Shown here: positions 47,235-55,536 of the stretch, piece after piece
Position numbering within the stretch: position 1 is the first letter of the stretch
Layout of the letters: each line of letters starts with the position of its first letter
From: Nocardiopsis alborubida
GTDB taxonomy: Bacteria; Actinomycetota; Actinomycetes; Streptosporangiales; Streptosporangiaceae
NCBI RefSeq assembly: GCF_012396365.1
Contig: NZ_JAAXPG010000019.1
Coordinates: forward strand, 98,555 to 162,554
Direction of reading: 5' to 3'
Length of the DNA: 64,000 nucleotides
The notes under the pieces: generated by a model
Databases searched by the model: none
Seen by the model: only the letters and a program-made list of their open reading frames with translations
What the model was told of the DNA's origin: nothing
Position numbers and translations under genes: made by a program

Positions 47235-48455
47235 TCAGCCCTCCAGGTCCTGACCGTTGGCGGCCTTGCGCTTGCGGCTCAGGTAGATGGCGCCACCACC
47301 GGCGCCCAGGGCGGCCACACCGGCGGCGACCAGGCCGGCGAGCGCGCCACCGGTCACGGGCAGGGTCGGCTCGTTCCGGTCGTCGGCGGGCTCGGACGGC
47401 TTGTCCGTGGGCTCGGAGGGCTCGTCGCTCGGGGTCGGCTCCGGGCTCTCGGGCTCACTCGGCTCGGGGGACTCCGGCTCGCTGGGCTCGGGGGACTCCG
47501 GCGGGGTCTCGCCGCCCACGGTCCAGTCGGCCGAGGCGGACGCGGACACGGTGGCCTGGCCGCCCTCAGCGGTGATCAGGGTCTGAGTCGGCTCCTCGGA
47601 CTCGCCCTTGAAGAGGCGGCCGGTCGCGACGGTCGCGCTGGCCTCCAGGGAGAAGCTGGCCTGGCCGGCCTCGGCGTCGGCCGGGACGGAGAAGCCGACG
47701 GTGTCACCGTTGTCGACCTCGGTGACGGGCTCGTCGGTCTCCAGGTCGACCAGGGTGACGCCCTCGGGGGCGTCCAAGACGACCGGGATGGCGCTGGCAT
47801 TGGTCTGGATGAGGAACTCACCGACGGTCTCGCCGGCGGTGCCGGAGGCCGTGCCCGGGGTGATGCTCAGGGCAGGGGCGGGCTCGGCGGTCTGCGGCAG
47901 CTCCTCGGCGTTCTCGATCAGGTAGGCGTAGACCGCCTTGATCGCGTCGGAGTTGCCCTGGTCCTCAAGGTCCACGCCGTTGCTGAAGTGCCAGATCGCG
48001 GCCTGGGTGGCGCCCAGGGCCTCCCGCTGGCTCAGGCCCTCGACGCCGGCGTCCGCGCCCAGCTCCTCGGCGGTCTTGGCCGGGTAGGCGTTCTGGAGGA
48101 TCCAGTGGACCTTGGCGGGCGCGGCGAACTCGCCCTTGCCGGGGTAGTTGGCCCAGTCGTCCTCGCGGTACCAGGCGCCACCGCGGATGTTGGTCTCGAA
48201 GTCGATGCAGTACGTCGTCAGGATCGTGCCGTCTTCGAGCTCCAGGTTGAAGAGGCTGGTGCCGATGGTGCCGCCGGACGTGCTGACGTCGCTGCCGTCC
48301 TGGGCGTTGCCGATGTACTGCGCGCGGGTGGAGCCCTCGTAGGTCTCAACGGGCTCCGCGGCCGCGGGGGCGGCGAGGCCGAAGGCCAGGAACGCGGCTG
48401 CGGTGGCCGCCAGGCCGGTACGGCCGACGGTGCGGGGGAGGGAGGAGTTGCTCAA
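47235..48455 (-). CDS. Thioester-domain (TQXA) LPVTG surface protein 2
   Basis: 406 residues, paralogue of the protein at 42744. Signal peptide to about residue 33. The thioester pair is kept: Cys in TTYCIDF and Gln in GATQAAIW. The Ser-Glu-Pro stalk, LPVTG, membrane helix and basic tail are almost identical to paralogue 1, while the thioester domain and the following beta domain have diverged. That pattern suggests gene conversion of the stalk and anchor or selection on the exposed part. Promoter TTGGAA-17-TAGTAT about 260 bp upstream. Transcribed alone between terminators. Confidence 0.9.
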   Translation of the reverse strand: MSNSSLPRTVGRTGLAATAAAFLAFGLAAPAAAEPVETYEGSTRAQYIGNAQDGSDVSTSGGTIGTSLFNLELEDGTILTTYCIDFETNIRGGAWYREDDWANYPGKGEFAAPAKVHWILQNAYPAKTAEELGADAGVEGLSQREALGATQAAIWHFSNGVDLEDQGNSDAIKAVYAYLIENAEELPQTAEPAPALSITPGTASGTAGETVGEFLIQTNASAIPVVLDAPEGVTLVDLETDEPVTEVDNGDTVGFSVPADAEAGQASFSLEASATVATGRLFKGESEEPTQTLITAEGGQATVSASASADWTVGGETPPESPEPSEPESPEPSEPESPEPTPSDEPSEPTDKPSEPADDRNEPTLPVTGGALAGLVAAGVAALGAGGGAIYLSRKRKAANGQDLEG

Positions 48456-48719
48456 ATTGTGTCCCGGTGTGTTCTAGGGGTAACCGGATGGAAAGATGCC
48501 TGCCCAAAGGACGTCGGGAACCGATGGGACGGACAACGGTGGCCACGGCGCGGCGGTCGCCGGAGGAGAACCGGTGCCGCCTGCTGCGTTCACCCGTTCC
48601 GGGGGGTCACCACGTCGGGGTCGGATCGTGGCGCCGTGCGGGGTGGGCGCGATCTTCCGGTAGGGCTCGCTGTGACGCGGGAGCCGGTCGCGCTCGCCGT
48701 GGGTGCCAGCGCTCGCCTG

Positions 48720-48748
48720 ATACTAGCGATCCCCTTCGCCACTTCCAA
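48720..48748 (-). promoter_or_regulatory. Promoter of thioester surface protein 2
   Basis: On the minus strand TTGGAA (48748-48743), 17-bp spacer, TAGTAT (48725-48720). Leader about 255 nt. Shares GCTARTATC around the -10 with the paralogue; the leaders themselves are not alike. Confidence 0.65.
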
Positions 48749-48864
48749 GCTGGTTCACGGAAAATGTGACCGGATACGGGCAGGAAAAAATTCCTCGCAG
48801 GTAGATCCGCATTATGTCCAAAAGCTATGCAACGAAAACGGGAGCTCGGCGTCCCCGAACGCGG

Positions 48865-50034
48865 TCAGTCGCGTCGTTTGCGGCCTACGACCAGGATGAT
48901 CAGGCCTGATACCACCAGAGCCCCCGCGATGATCAGCAGACCGGACAGCCAGGTTCCGGTGACGGCCAGATCGTCCTCGGGGATTTGGTCCTCCGTTGTG
49001 GGAGATACCGCCTCGGTGGGAACCTCCTCCTCGACGACCTCGTCGAGGGCGGGGGGCTCCTCCTCCGGTACGGGCTCCGGGCTCACCCCGGCCACCGGCT
49101 CCTCGGTCTGCTCCGGGTGCCACGTGAACGTCGCGGTGGACGAACTCGTCGCCGAACCCGGCTCCGCGGTCACCAGGGACCGGGTGCGCACGCCGTCCCT
49201 GCCGGTGAATAGGCGCCCCTGCGGCAGCGGGAAGTCCCGGCCGTGCAGGTGCAGGGTCGCCACGCCCGCCGGGACCGACGGGTCCACGTCCAGGAACACC
49301 CGTTCGCCGTCGCTCATCTGTGTGACCTGCTCTCCGTCGGCGTCGACCAGCCACGACGCCGGGGCGCCGCGCACCGACACCGACACCGGATCCGCTCCGG
49401 AGCTGTGCACGGTCAACGGCCCCAGCGGCTCCTCGGGGGCGACCGCCTCCACGTGGGACGGCGACACCGCCAGGGAGCGGGAGACGGTGTTGTCCGCCGC
49501 GGACGCGCTGCCCTCCAGCAGGTGGTCGTACAGGGCCATGACCGCCGGGTCGTTCGCGCCGGGATCCGGCTGCACCCCCTCCAGCACGTGCCACAGGGCG
49601 GCCTGGGTGCCCGCGATCGCCCGTGCCTCGTCCAGCTGGGGCAGTTCCGATCCCTCCAGCAGGGGCTCCATGCCGACCGCCGGATAGGAGTGGGAGACGA
49701 TCCAGTTCGCCCTGTCGGCGGGATCCGTTTCCTGTGGGGTTTCGGTCCATTCCGGAACGTCGGACCACGCTGACTCCACGTAGGCGGCGTACGGCTGGAC
49801 CTCCCCGTCCGCGGTCACCGTGTAGGCCCGGACCGAGGCGTGCTCGGCCACGCGCAGACTGAACAGTGCCGTGTCGACCTCCCGGCCGTCGGCGAGCACG
49901 AGCAGCGCGCCCTCGACGGGGTCGCGGTCCACGCGTGAGAAGTCGTCGGCGCTGGCCGCCGGGGCACCGAGCAGGGTGCCGATCAGGGCCGAGGCGGAAA
50001 GCAGCGCGGCGTACCGACGCAGGATGCCGGACAT
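48865..50034 (-). CDS. Degenerate thioester-domain surface protein 3 with LAVTG anchor
   Basis: 389 residues from the ATG at 50034 (GGGAG about 9 bp upstream); the frame is open further but without signal character. Signal peptide to about residue 30. The same fold as paralogues 1 and 2 is recognisable (ANWIVSHSYP, AGTQAALWHV), but the cysteine position reads AYTVTAD instead of AYCIDL, so the internal thioester cannot form. The anchor is LAVTG with a membrane helix and RKRRD tail, the class typical of sortase E, unlike the LPVTG of the other two. Divergent from gatB. Confidence 0.85.
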   Translation of the reverse strand: MSGILRRYAALLSASALIGTLLGAPAASADDFSRVDRDPVEGALLVLADGREVDTALFSLRVAEHASVRAYTVTADGEVQPYAAYVESAWSDVPEWTETPQETDPADRANWIVSHSYPAVGMEPLLEGSELPQLDEARAIAGTQAALWHVLEGVQPDPGANDPAVMALYDHLLEGSASAADNTVSRSLAVSPSHVEAVAPEEPLGPLTVHSSGADPVSVSVRGAPASWLVDADGEQVTQMSDGERVFLDVDPSVPAGVATLHLHGRDFPLPQGRLFTGRDGVRTRSLVTAEPGSATSSSTATFTWHPEQTEEPVAGVSPEPVPEEEPPALDEVVEEEVPTEAVSPTTEDQIPEDDLAVTGTWLSGLLIIAGALVVSGLIILVVGRKRRD

Positions 50035-50281
50035 GCTCGTGCGCTCCCGTGAGAAGGCGGCGGCCGCAGTGCGGGGCCACCGGCGAAATCGTCTTCCTCG
50101 GCCACCCAGACTAACGGTCCGGCACCCGGTGACAGCGGATATTCCCCTGACAGCGTCCCAATCGTGTACTGGCCGTGATGTCCGGTGACCCGGTCGTGAC
50201 TCCGCTGTAGGGCACCCCACTCCCGCGCGCTCGGTAGGCTGAGCTGGAAGGTATGTCGTCTACGGAAGCGGGTTTGCGGCG

Positions 50282-51829
50282 ATGGCCCACGCGGTACGTC
50301 CCAGTTCTGCCACGAACAGCGGTCCTGCGCCGGTGGCCTACGAGCAGGCACTGGCCAGGTACGAGCCCGTGCTCGGCCTGGAGACCCACATCGAGCTGGG
50401 CACCGCCTCCAAGATGTTCTGCTCCTGCCCCACCGCGTTCGGCGCCGACCCCAACACGCAGGTGTGCCCGGTCTGCCTGGCGCTGCCCGGCTCCCTGCCG
50501 GTCGTCAACGAGAAGGCGGTCGAGGGCGCCATCCGGCTGGGCCTGGCGCTGAACTGCTCCATCGCCCCCTGGGGCAGGTTCGCCCGGAAGAACTACTTCT
50601 ATCCGGACATGCCGAAGAACTACCAGATCTCCCAGTACGACGAGCCGATCTGCGTCGACGGCCACCTCGACGTCACCGTCGACACCCCCGACGGCCCGCG
50701 CGTGTTCCGCGTGGACATCGAGCGGGTCCACATGGAGGAGGACACCGGCAAGACCGCCCACGTGGGCGGGGCCACCGGCCGCATCCACGGCGCCGACCAC
50801 TCCATCGTCGACTACAACCGCGCGGGCATCCCGCTGCTGGAGATCGTGACCAAGCCCGTCACCGGCACCGGCGAGCTGGCGCCCCTGGTCGCCCGCGCCT
50901 ACGCCGCCGAGCTGCGCGACCTGGTCCGCTCCCTGGGCATCTCGGACGTGCGCATGGAGGAGGGCTCCATGCGCTGCGACGTCAACGTCTCCATCAATCC
51001 GCGCGGCGCCTCGGAGTGGGGCACCCGCAGCGAGACCAAGAACGTCAACTCGCTGCGCTCGGTCGAGCGGGCCGTGCGCTCGGAGATCGAGCGCCAGGCG
51101 GGAGTGCTCGACGCCGGGCAGAGGGTCGTGCAGGAGACCCGCCACTTCCAGGAGAACACCGGCCGCAGCATCTCCGGCCGCTCCAAGGAGGAGGCGCAGG
51201 ACTACCGCTACTTCCCCGACCCCGACCTGGTGCCCGTCGCGCCCTCCGAGGAGTGGGTGGAGGAGCTGCGCGCCACCCTGCCGGAGCTGCCCGCCGCCAA
51301 GCGCGCGCGGGTCCGCGCCGAGTGGGACCTCACCGACACCGAACTGCGCGACCTGGTCAACGCCGACGCCATCGACCTGGTCGCGGCGACCGTGGCCGAG
51401 GGCGCCCCGTCGGCCGAGGCGCGCAAGCTGTGGCTCAACGAGCTCTCGCGCCGCGCCACCGAGCAGGAGGTGGAGCTGACCGCTCTGCCCATCACCCCGT
51501 CGCAGGTCGCGCGCGTCATCGCCCTGGTCGCCGAGGGCACGCTCACCAACAAGCTCGCCCGCCAGGTGGTGGAGGGCGTGCTGGCCGGTGAGGGTGAGCC
51601 CGACGACGTGGTCGAGACCCGCGGCCTCAAGGTGGTCAGCGACGACGGCGCGCTCGGCGCCGCCGTGGACGAGGCCATCGCCGCCAACCCCGACGCCGCC
51701 GACAAGGTGCGCGGCGGCAAGGTCGCCGCGGCCGGCGCCCTGGTGGGCGCCGTGATGAAGGCGACCCGCGGTCAGGCCGACGCGGGGCGCGCCCGCGAAC
51801 TCATCCTGGCCAAACTCGGCGCGAGCTGA
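50282..51829 (+). CDS. gatB: Glu-tRNA(Gln)/Asp-tRNA(Asn) amidotransferase subunit B
   Basis: 515 residues. Kinase/transamidase subunit: binds the misacylated tRNA, activates it with ATP and receives ammonia from GatA. Core motifs: [16 protein letters not shown], zinc Cys in CSCPTAFG and [35 protein letters not shown] and [13 protein letters not shown], plus the C-terminal helical YqeY-like tail ([15 protein letters not shown]). Separated from gatCA by 7.9 kb. Ends in a clear hairpin. Confidence 0.97.
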   Translation: MAHAVRPSSATNSGPAPVAYEQALARYEPVLGLETHIELGTASKMFCSCPTAFGADPNTQVCPVCLALPGSLPVVNEKAVEGAIRLGLALNCSIAPWGRFARKNYFYPDMPKNYQISQYDEPICVDGHLDVTVDTPDGPRVFRVDIERVHMEEDTGKTAHVGGATGRIHGADHSIVDYNRAGIPLLEIVTKPVTGTGELAPLVARAYAAELRDLVRSLGISDVRMEEGSMRCDVNVSINPRGASEWGTRSETKNVNSLRSVERAVRSEIERQAGVLDAGQRVVQETRHFQENTGRSISGRSKEEAQDYRYFPDPDLVPVAPSEEWVEELRATLPELPAAKRARVRAEWDLTDTELRDLVNADAIDLVAATVAEGAPSAEARKLWLNELSRRATEQEVELTALPITPSQVARVIALVAEGTLTNKLARQVVEGVLAGEGEPDDVVETRGLKVVSDDGALGAAVDEAIAANPDAADKVRGGKVAAAGALVGAVMKATRGQADAGRARELILAKLGAS

Positions 51830-51851
51830 TCCCTTCCTCCGGTCTCCGTCC

Positions 51852-51879
51852 GGGCACCGGGCCTCACCGCCCGGTGCCC
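51852..51879 (+). terminator. Terminator after gatB
   Basis: 11-bp perfect stem GGGCACCGGGC (51852-51862) with GCCCGGTGCCC (51869-51879), 6-nt loop, 23 bp after the stop. Confidence 0.7.
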
Positions 51880-52409
51880 CTCGGCCGGCCCCCTGCGGCG
51901 GACGCGCTCCGATGACGGCCGCCGAGGACGGCCGTTCCGCGGAGGCCGCGCTCCTTGTCGCCCGGTTCGTCCTGTTCTGTCGGTGCGGGGTGGCACCCTG
52001 CACGGGCCGTGGTCGGCCGGGTGGACGGAAGGGCCCCGGGGCCCGCACCGTGCTCCGCACACGGGGCGGGTGTCCGCGGAGGCCGCGACGCGCCGGGGCC
52101 GGTACCGGACGGGCGAGGCGTGAGCATCACCGTGGGTGATGGTTCCGTCGTCATCTCTCATCCGGTCCTCAATCGCTGTGTGACCTTGGTTGCGTAGGGT
52201 TGCGACGCACGGGGACGTGTACGGTCCCCCGGGCCGTTCCGCCACCGGCCCGTCCCAGTCCCGCGAGATCCTGGGCGGCAGACGCGGTGCCGGGTGCTGT
52301 GCCGCGCCCGGACTCGAACGACGCGAGGTGGGTGCTCCATGTCCGAGGAGAGAGCGTGACCGCGGCGGTACGCCGCGTCGACCGTGACGCGCCCACTGGG
52401 AGGTCGGTA
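51880..52409. other. Intergenic region before PAS-GGDEF-EAL gene
   Basis: About 530 bp with no gene I can support; reading frames here have poor protein character. GGGAGG at 52398-52403 is the ribosome site of the next gene. No clear promoter boxes seen. Confidence 0.4.
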
Positions 52410-55115
52410 ATGGGAACCCGGGCACGCCGCCTGTGGATCGTGGCCTTGGTGGCGCTGTTCCTGCTCTACCTCGTGGGGACCCTCGTCCCCTCGGCGCAGA
52501 GCAGTGTGACCGCCGCGCTCGGCGAGTGGCCCACGTCCGTCGCGGCCGGTGCCGCCGGGCTGTCGCTGCTCTACGCCTCGCGCCGCTGGGCGGCCACCGG
52601 CGCAGACCGGGACGCCCACGCCGACGGCGCGGACGGGCCCTCCGCCCTGCGCCACCTCGGCTTCGCCGCGCTCGCCTGGTGCGCGGGTGGCATCACTCAC
52701 GGTCTGATCCGCCTGTTCAGCTCCGCCACGGTCCTGTCGCTCACTCTGGGTGACCTCTTCGCCCTCGCGGCACTGCCACTCTTCGTGATCGGCTTCACCA
52801 AGTTCGCGCCGTGGCCGGGCGGCCTGCGAACCGCCGTGCGCCACGTCACCGACAGCTACGTGTGCGCCGCGGCGGTCTTCTCCGTGGTGTGGCTGCTGCT
52901 GTTCTCCCCGCTCTACCAGGAACTCGGGGAGGGCGCCGGGTTCCTCGGCTTCGCCCTGGTCTACCCGGTCGCCGACATCGTCGTGCTGTGCCTGCTCGTG
53001 CCGCTGGTCTTCATGTCGCCGCACAGCACGCGGCGCGCGGTGCTGGTGGCCATCGGCGCCCTCATCGTCATCGCCGGGGCGGACATCCTCGGCGCGCTCA
53101 CCCGTCTGACCGGCCCGCCCGTCCTCGGCGGGGTCGAACACCCGGTCAGGTTCCTGGGCTTCGCCCTGCTGGGCGCCCTGCCGTGGCTCGTGGAGCACCG
53201 GCCCGGCACCGACCCGCGCCGGATCACCGGCCGGGGGCTGTACCGGTTCGCGCCCGAGCTCGCCGCGATCGGCGCCGTGTTCGTGGCCGCCGTGGTGCTG
53301 ACCGTGGCCGGGGTCCGCCTGGCCGGGGTGGCGCCGGTGCTGCCGCTGGCCGCGGGCACCGCCGTGGTGGTGCTGCTGGTGCGCATGGTGGGCATGCTGG
53401 AGGAGAACGCCACCCTCTCCCGCATGGTGCGCAACCGCGAGGTCCACTTCCACGAGCTGGCGCGCAACAGCGGCGACGTGATCCTCGTGCTGGACCGCGA
53501 CGGCGGCGTGAACTACGTCAGCCCGGGCACGGCCGAGGCCTTCGGCTACCGGCTCGACGACGTGCTCGCCGCGCCGGTCACGGCGCTCATCCACCCCGAG
53601 GACCTGGGGCGCACCAAGGCGGTCACCGACCTGTTCTCCGAGCGCGGCACGCAGGGTGTGCACATGCGGCTGCGCGTGCGGGCGGCCGACGGGACCTGGC
53701 GGCACACCGAGTCCACCATGTCCCTGTACGAGCAGCCCGGCGAGCCCGACCGGCTGCTGGTGACCACCCGCGACATCAGCGCGCAGGTGGCGCTCCAGGA
53801 CGAGGTGGAGCACCTGACGTTCCACGACGGTGTGACCGGTCTGCCCAACCGGGCCTACCTGGAGGAGCGGGCCAGCGACGTCCTGGCGCACCGGGCGATC
53901 AACGAGGAGCCCGAGGGCGAGGTCGCGGTGATCTTCCTGGACCTGGACGGGTTCACGGCGGTCAACGACTCCGCCGGGCACGTGCGCGGCGACCACCTGC
54001 TCGGCCAGGCGGCCCGCAGGCTGCGCGGCGAGGTGGACTCCGACGCGACCCTGGCGCGCTGGGGCGGCGACGAGTTCGCGGTCCTGGTCGAGAACGTGTC
54101 CCGGGCCCAGCGGGTGGTGGACCTGGCCGAGCGACTGGGGCGGGTGATCGCCTCGGAGCCGTTCCCGGTCGCCGACCGGGACATCATGCTGACCGCCAGC
54201 ATCGGCGTGGCCTTCGCCGAACCGGTCACCGACAGCGGCGAGCTGCTGCGCAACGCCGACGTGGCCATGACCCGCGCCAAGGAGCGCGGGGCGGGCCACG
54301 TGGAGGTGTACGCCGCGCACATGCACGACACGGTGGTCTCGCGCCTGGAACTCCAGATCCGCCTGCGCGAGGCGCTGGCCAAGGACGAGTTCTTCCTGGA
54401 GTACCAGCCCGTCGTGGACCTGGGCAGTTCCCAGGTGACCTCGGTGGAGGCGCTGGTGCGCTGGGACCGCGACGGCGAGACGGTGGGCCCCGAGGGCTTC
54501 ATCGGCGCGGCCGAGGAGTCGGGCCTGATCGTGCCGCTGGGCGAGCGGATCCTGCGCGAGGCCTGCGGGAAGGTCGCGGTGTGGCGGGTCTCGGACTGGG
54601 ACATCGGCCTGTCGGTGAACCTTTCGGTCAAGCAGGTGCTGTCTCCGCGCTTCGTGGAGTCGGTGGCGGGGGTCCTCGCCGAGACGGGGCTTCCGGCCGA
54701 GGTGCTGACCCTGGAGGTCGACGAGGAGGTCCTGCTCGACGACGGCGGGGAGGCCGTGCAGCGCCTGGGCGAACTGCGGGAGCTCGGCGTGCGACTGGCC
54801 ATCGACGACTACGGGATGGGCTACGCGTCCCTGGCGCACCTGCGCAGGCTGAGCGTGGACGCGATCAAGATCGACCCGTCGTTCGTGGCGGACCTGGGCC
54901 GCGACGACACGGTCACACTGCTCACGCACACCATCATCCAGCTGGGGCGCGACCTGGGCGTGCAGGTGGTGGCCGAGGGCATCGAGCGCCCCGAGCAGCT
55001 GGAGCAGCTGCGCGCGATGGGCTGCGACCACGGCCAGGGGTTCCTGGTGGCCCGGCCGATGCCCGCGAGCGGCGTGGAGTCGCTCGTCGGCGGCGAGGCC
55101 GGGGCCAGCCTCTGA
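52410..55115 (+). CDS. Membrane PAS-GGDEF-EAL cyclic-di-GMP protein (CdgC-like)
   Basis: 901 residues from the ATG with GGGAGG 6 bp upstream. Nine or ten membrane helices (about 10-330), a PAS domain (about 345-465), a GGDEF domain (about 475-635) with intact GGDEF at 552-556, and an EAL domain (about 650-900) with EAL at 680-682 and the lobe DDYGMGYASL. Both catalytic signatures are present. It sits directly before ilvB, the same place as CdgC (SCO5511) in Streptomyces by recollection, where it influences aerial growth. With the RmdB-like protein it makes two c-di-GMP enzymes within 15 kb of core genes. Confidence 0.9.
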   Translation: MGTRARRLWIVALVALFLLYLVGTLVPSAQSSVTAALGEWPTSVAAGAAGLSLLYASRRWAATGADRDAHADGADGPSALRHLGFAALAWCAGGITHGLIRLFSSATVLSLTLGDLFALAALPLFVIGFTKFAPWPGGLRTAVRHVTDSYVCAAAVFSVVWLLLFSPLYQELGEGAGFLGFALVYPVADIVVLCLLVPLVFMSPHSTRRAVLVAIGALIVIAGADILGALTRLTGPPVLGGVEHPVRFLGFALLGALPWLVEHRPGTDPRRITGRGLYRFAPELAAIGAVFVAAVVLTVAGVRLAGVAPVLPLAAGTAVVVLLVRMVGMLEENATLSRMVRNREVHFHELARNSGDVILVLDRDGGVNYVSPGTAEAFGYRLDDVLAAPVTALIHPEDLGRTKAVTDLFSERGTQGVHMRLRVRAADGTWRHTESTMSLYEQPGEPDRLLVTTRDISAQVALQDEVEHLTFHDGVTGLPNRAYLEERASDVLAHRAINEEPEGEVAVIFLDLDGFTAVNDSAGHVRGDHLLGQAARRLRGEVDSDATLARWGGDEFAVLVENVSRAQRVVDLAERLGRVIASEPFPVADRDIMLTASIGVAFAEPVTDSGELLRNADVAMTRAKERGAGHVEVYAAHMHDTVVSRLELQIRLREALAKDEFFLEYQPVVDLGSSQVTSVEALVRWDRDGETVGPEGFIGAAEESGLIVPLGERILREACGKVAVWRVSDWDIGLSVNLSVKQVLSPRFVESVAGVLAETGLPAEVLTLEVDEEVLLDDGGEAVQRLGELRELGVRLAIDDYGMGYASLAHLRRLSVDAIKIDPSFVADLGRDDTVTLLTHTIIQLGRDLGVQVVAEGIERPEQLEQLRAMGCDHGQGFLVARPMPASGVESLVGGEAGASL

Positions 55116-55288
55116 TCGCTTGGAACGGACGGACGGGGCGTGCGCTGCCCGCGCGCCCCGTCCCACTCCTCGGACCCCGGCCGCCGCCCGTGCGGTGTGC
55201 GTCACACACAACCGGGGTGGCTTGCCAGTATTCGCCCAGTTCACAGGGGTTGTCGTGTCATCAGCTGCGGCCGCATTCTGACATTTCC

Positions 55289-55305
55289 GTCTCAAATTCT
55301 GAGAC
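55289..55305. promoter_or_regulatory. 17-bp palindrome, site 1 (before ilvB)
   Basis: GTCTCAAATTCTGAGAC; arms GTCTCA/TGAGAC. Lies 15 bp upstream of the likely ilvB -35 box. The same GTCTC-N6-TGAGA pattern recurs at 60955 and 61461 before leuB. Confidence 0.6.
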
Positions 55306-55320
55306 AATATGTCGTTCTGG

Positions 55321-55350
55321 TTGACGGGCGGCCTCTCCGTCGGCCAATGT
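55321..55350 (+). promoter_or_regulatory. Candidate ilvB leader promoter
   Basis: TTGACG (55321-55326), 18-bp spacer, CAATGT (55345-55350). Predicted transcript start is about 55357, at the leader-peptide GTG. Confidence 0.45.
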
Positions 55351-55357
55351 GGTGAAC

Positions 55358-55408
55358 GTGCAGAGCAACTCCCTGATTCTCGTACTTGGTCGGCGCGCAG
55401 CCCGCTGA
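55358..55408 (+). CDS. ilv operon attenuator leader peptide (16 aa)
   Basis: GTG-initiated MQSNSLILVLGRRAAR with five consecutive branched-chain codons (Leu-Ile-Leu-Val-Leu). An in-frame GTG two codons earlier is possible. From memory Streptomyces ilvB leaders have a similar Ile-Leu-Val-Leu-Gly run. Starvation for Leu, Ile or Val would stall the ribosome here and change folding of the downstream RNA. Probably leaderless. Too short for ordinary gene finders. Confidence 0.8.
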   Translation: MQSNSLILVLGRRAAR

Positions 55409-55462
55409 GTTTCTTCTGCTGCGCGCCACCCCTCAACCGCCGTCGGCGGTGGGGGTTTTTTT
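55392..55462 (+). terminator. ilvB attenuator: pause hairpin and T-tract terminator
   Basis: A 9-bp stem GGCGCGCAG (55392-55400) / CTGCGCGCC (55419-55427) carries the leader stop codon in its loop. It is followed by ACCGCC (55436-55441) / GGCGGT (55445-55450) extended by C and G runs and then seven T (55456-55462). Intrinsic terminators with a T7 run are rare at this GC content, so regulated termination is likely. Confidence 0.8.
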
Positions 55463-55536
55463 ATTGCCAGGCCCAGAGCCAGACCCACCAGGCCAGAGCC
55501 CCCGTGCCGCTCTGACCCTCGCTGAAGGATCTTGAG

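Noticed and set aside
52158..55436. 1092-codon minus-strand frame over the PAS-GGDEF-EAL gene
   Set aside because: Shadow frame; the plus strand has complete PAS, GGDEF and EAL motifs.
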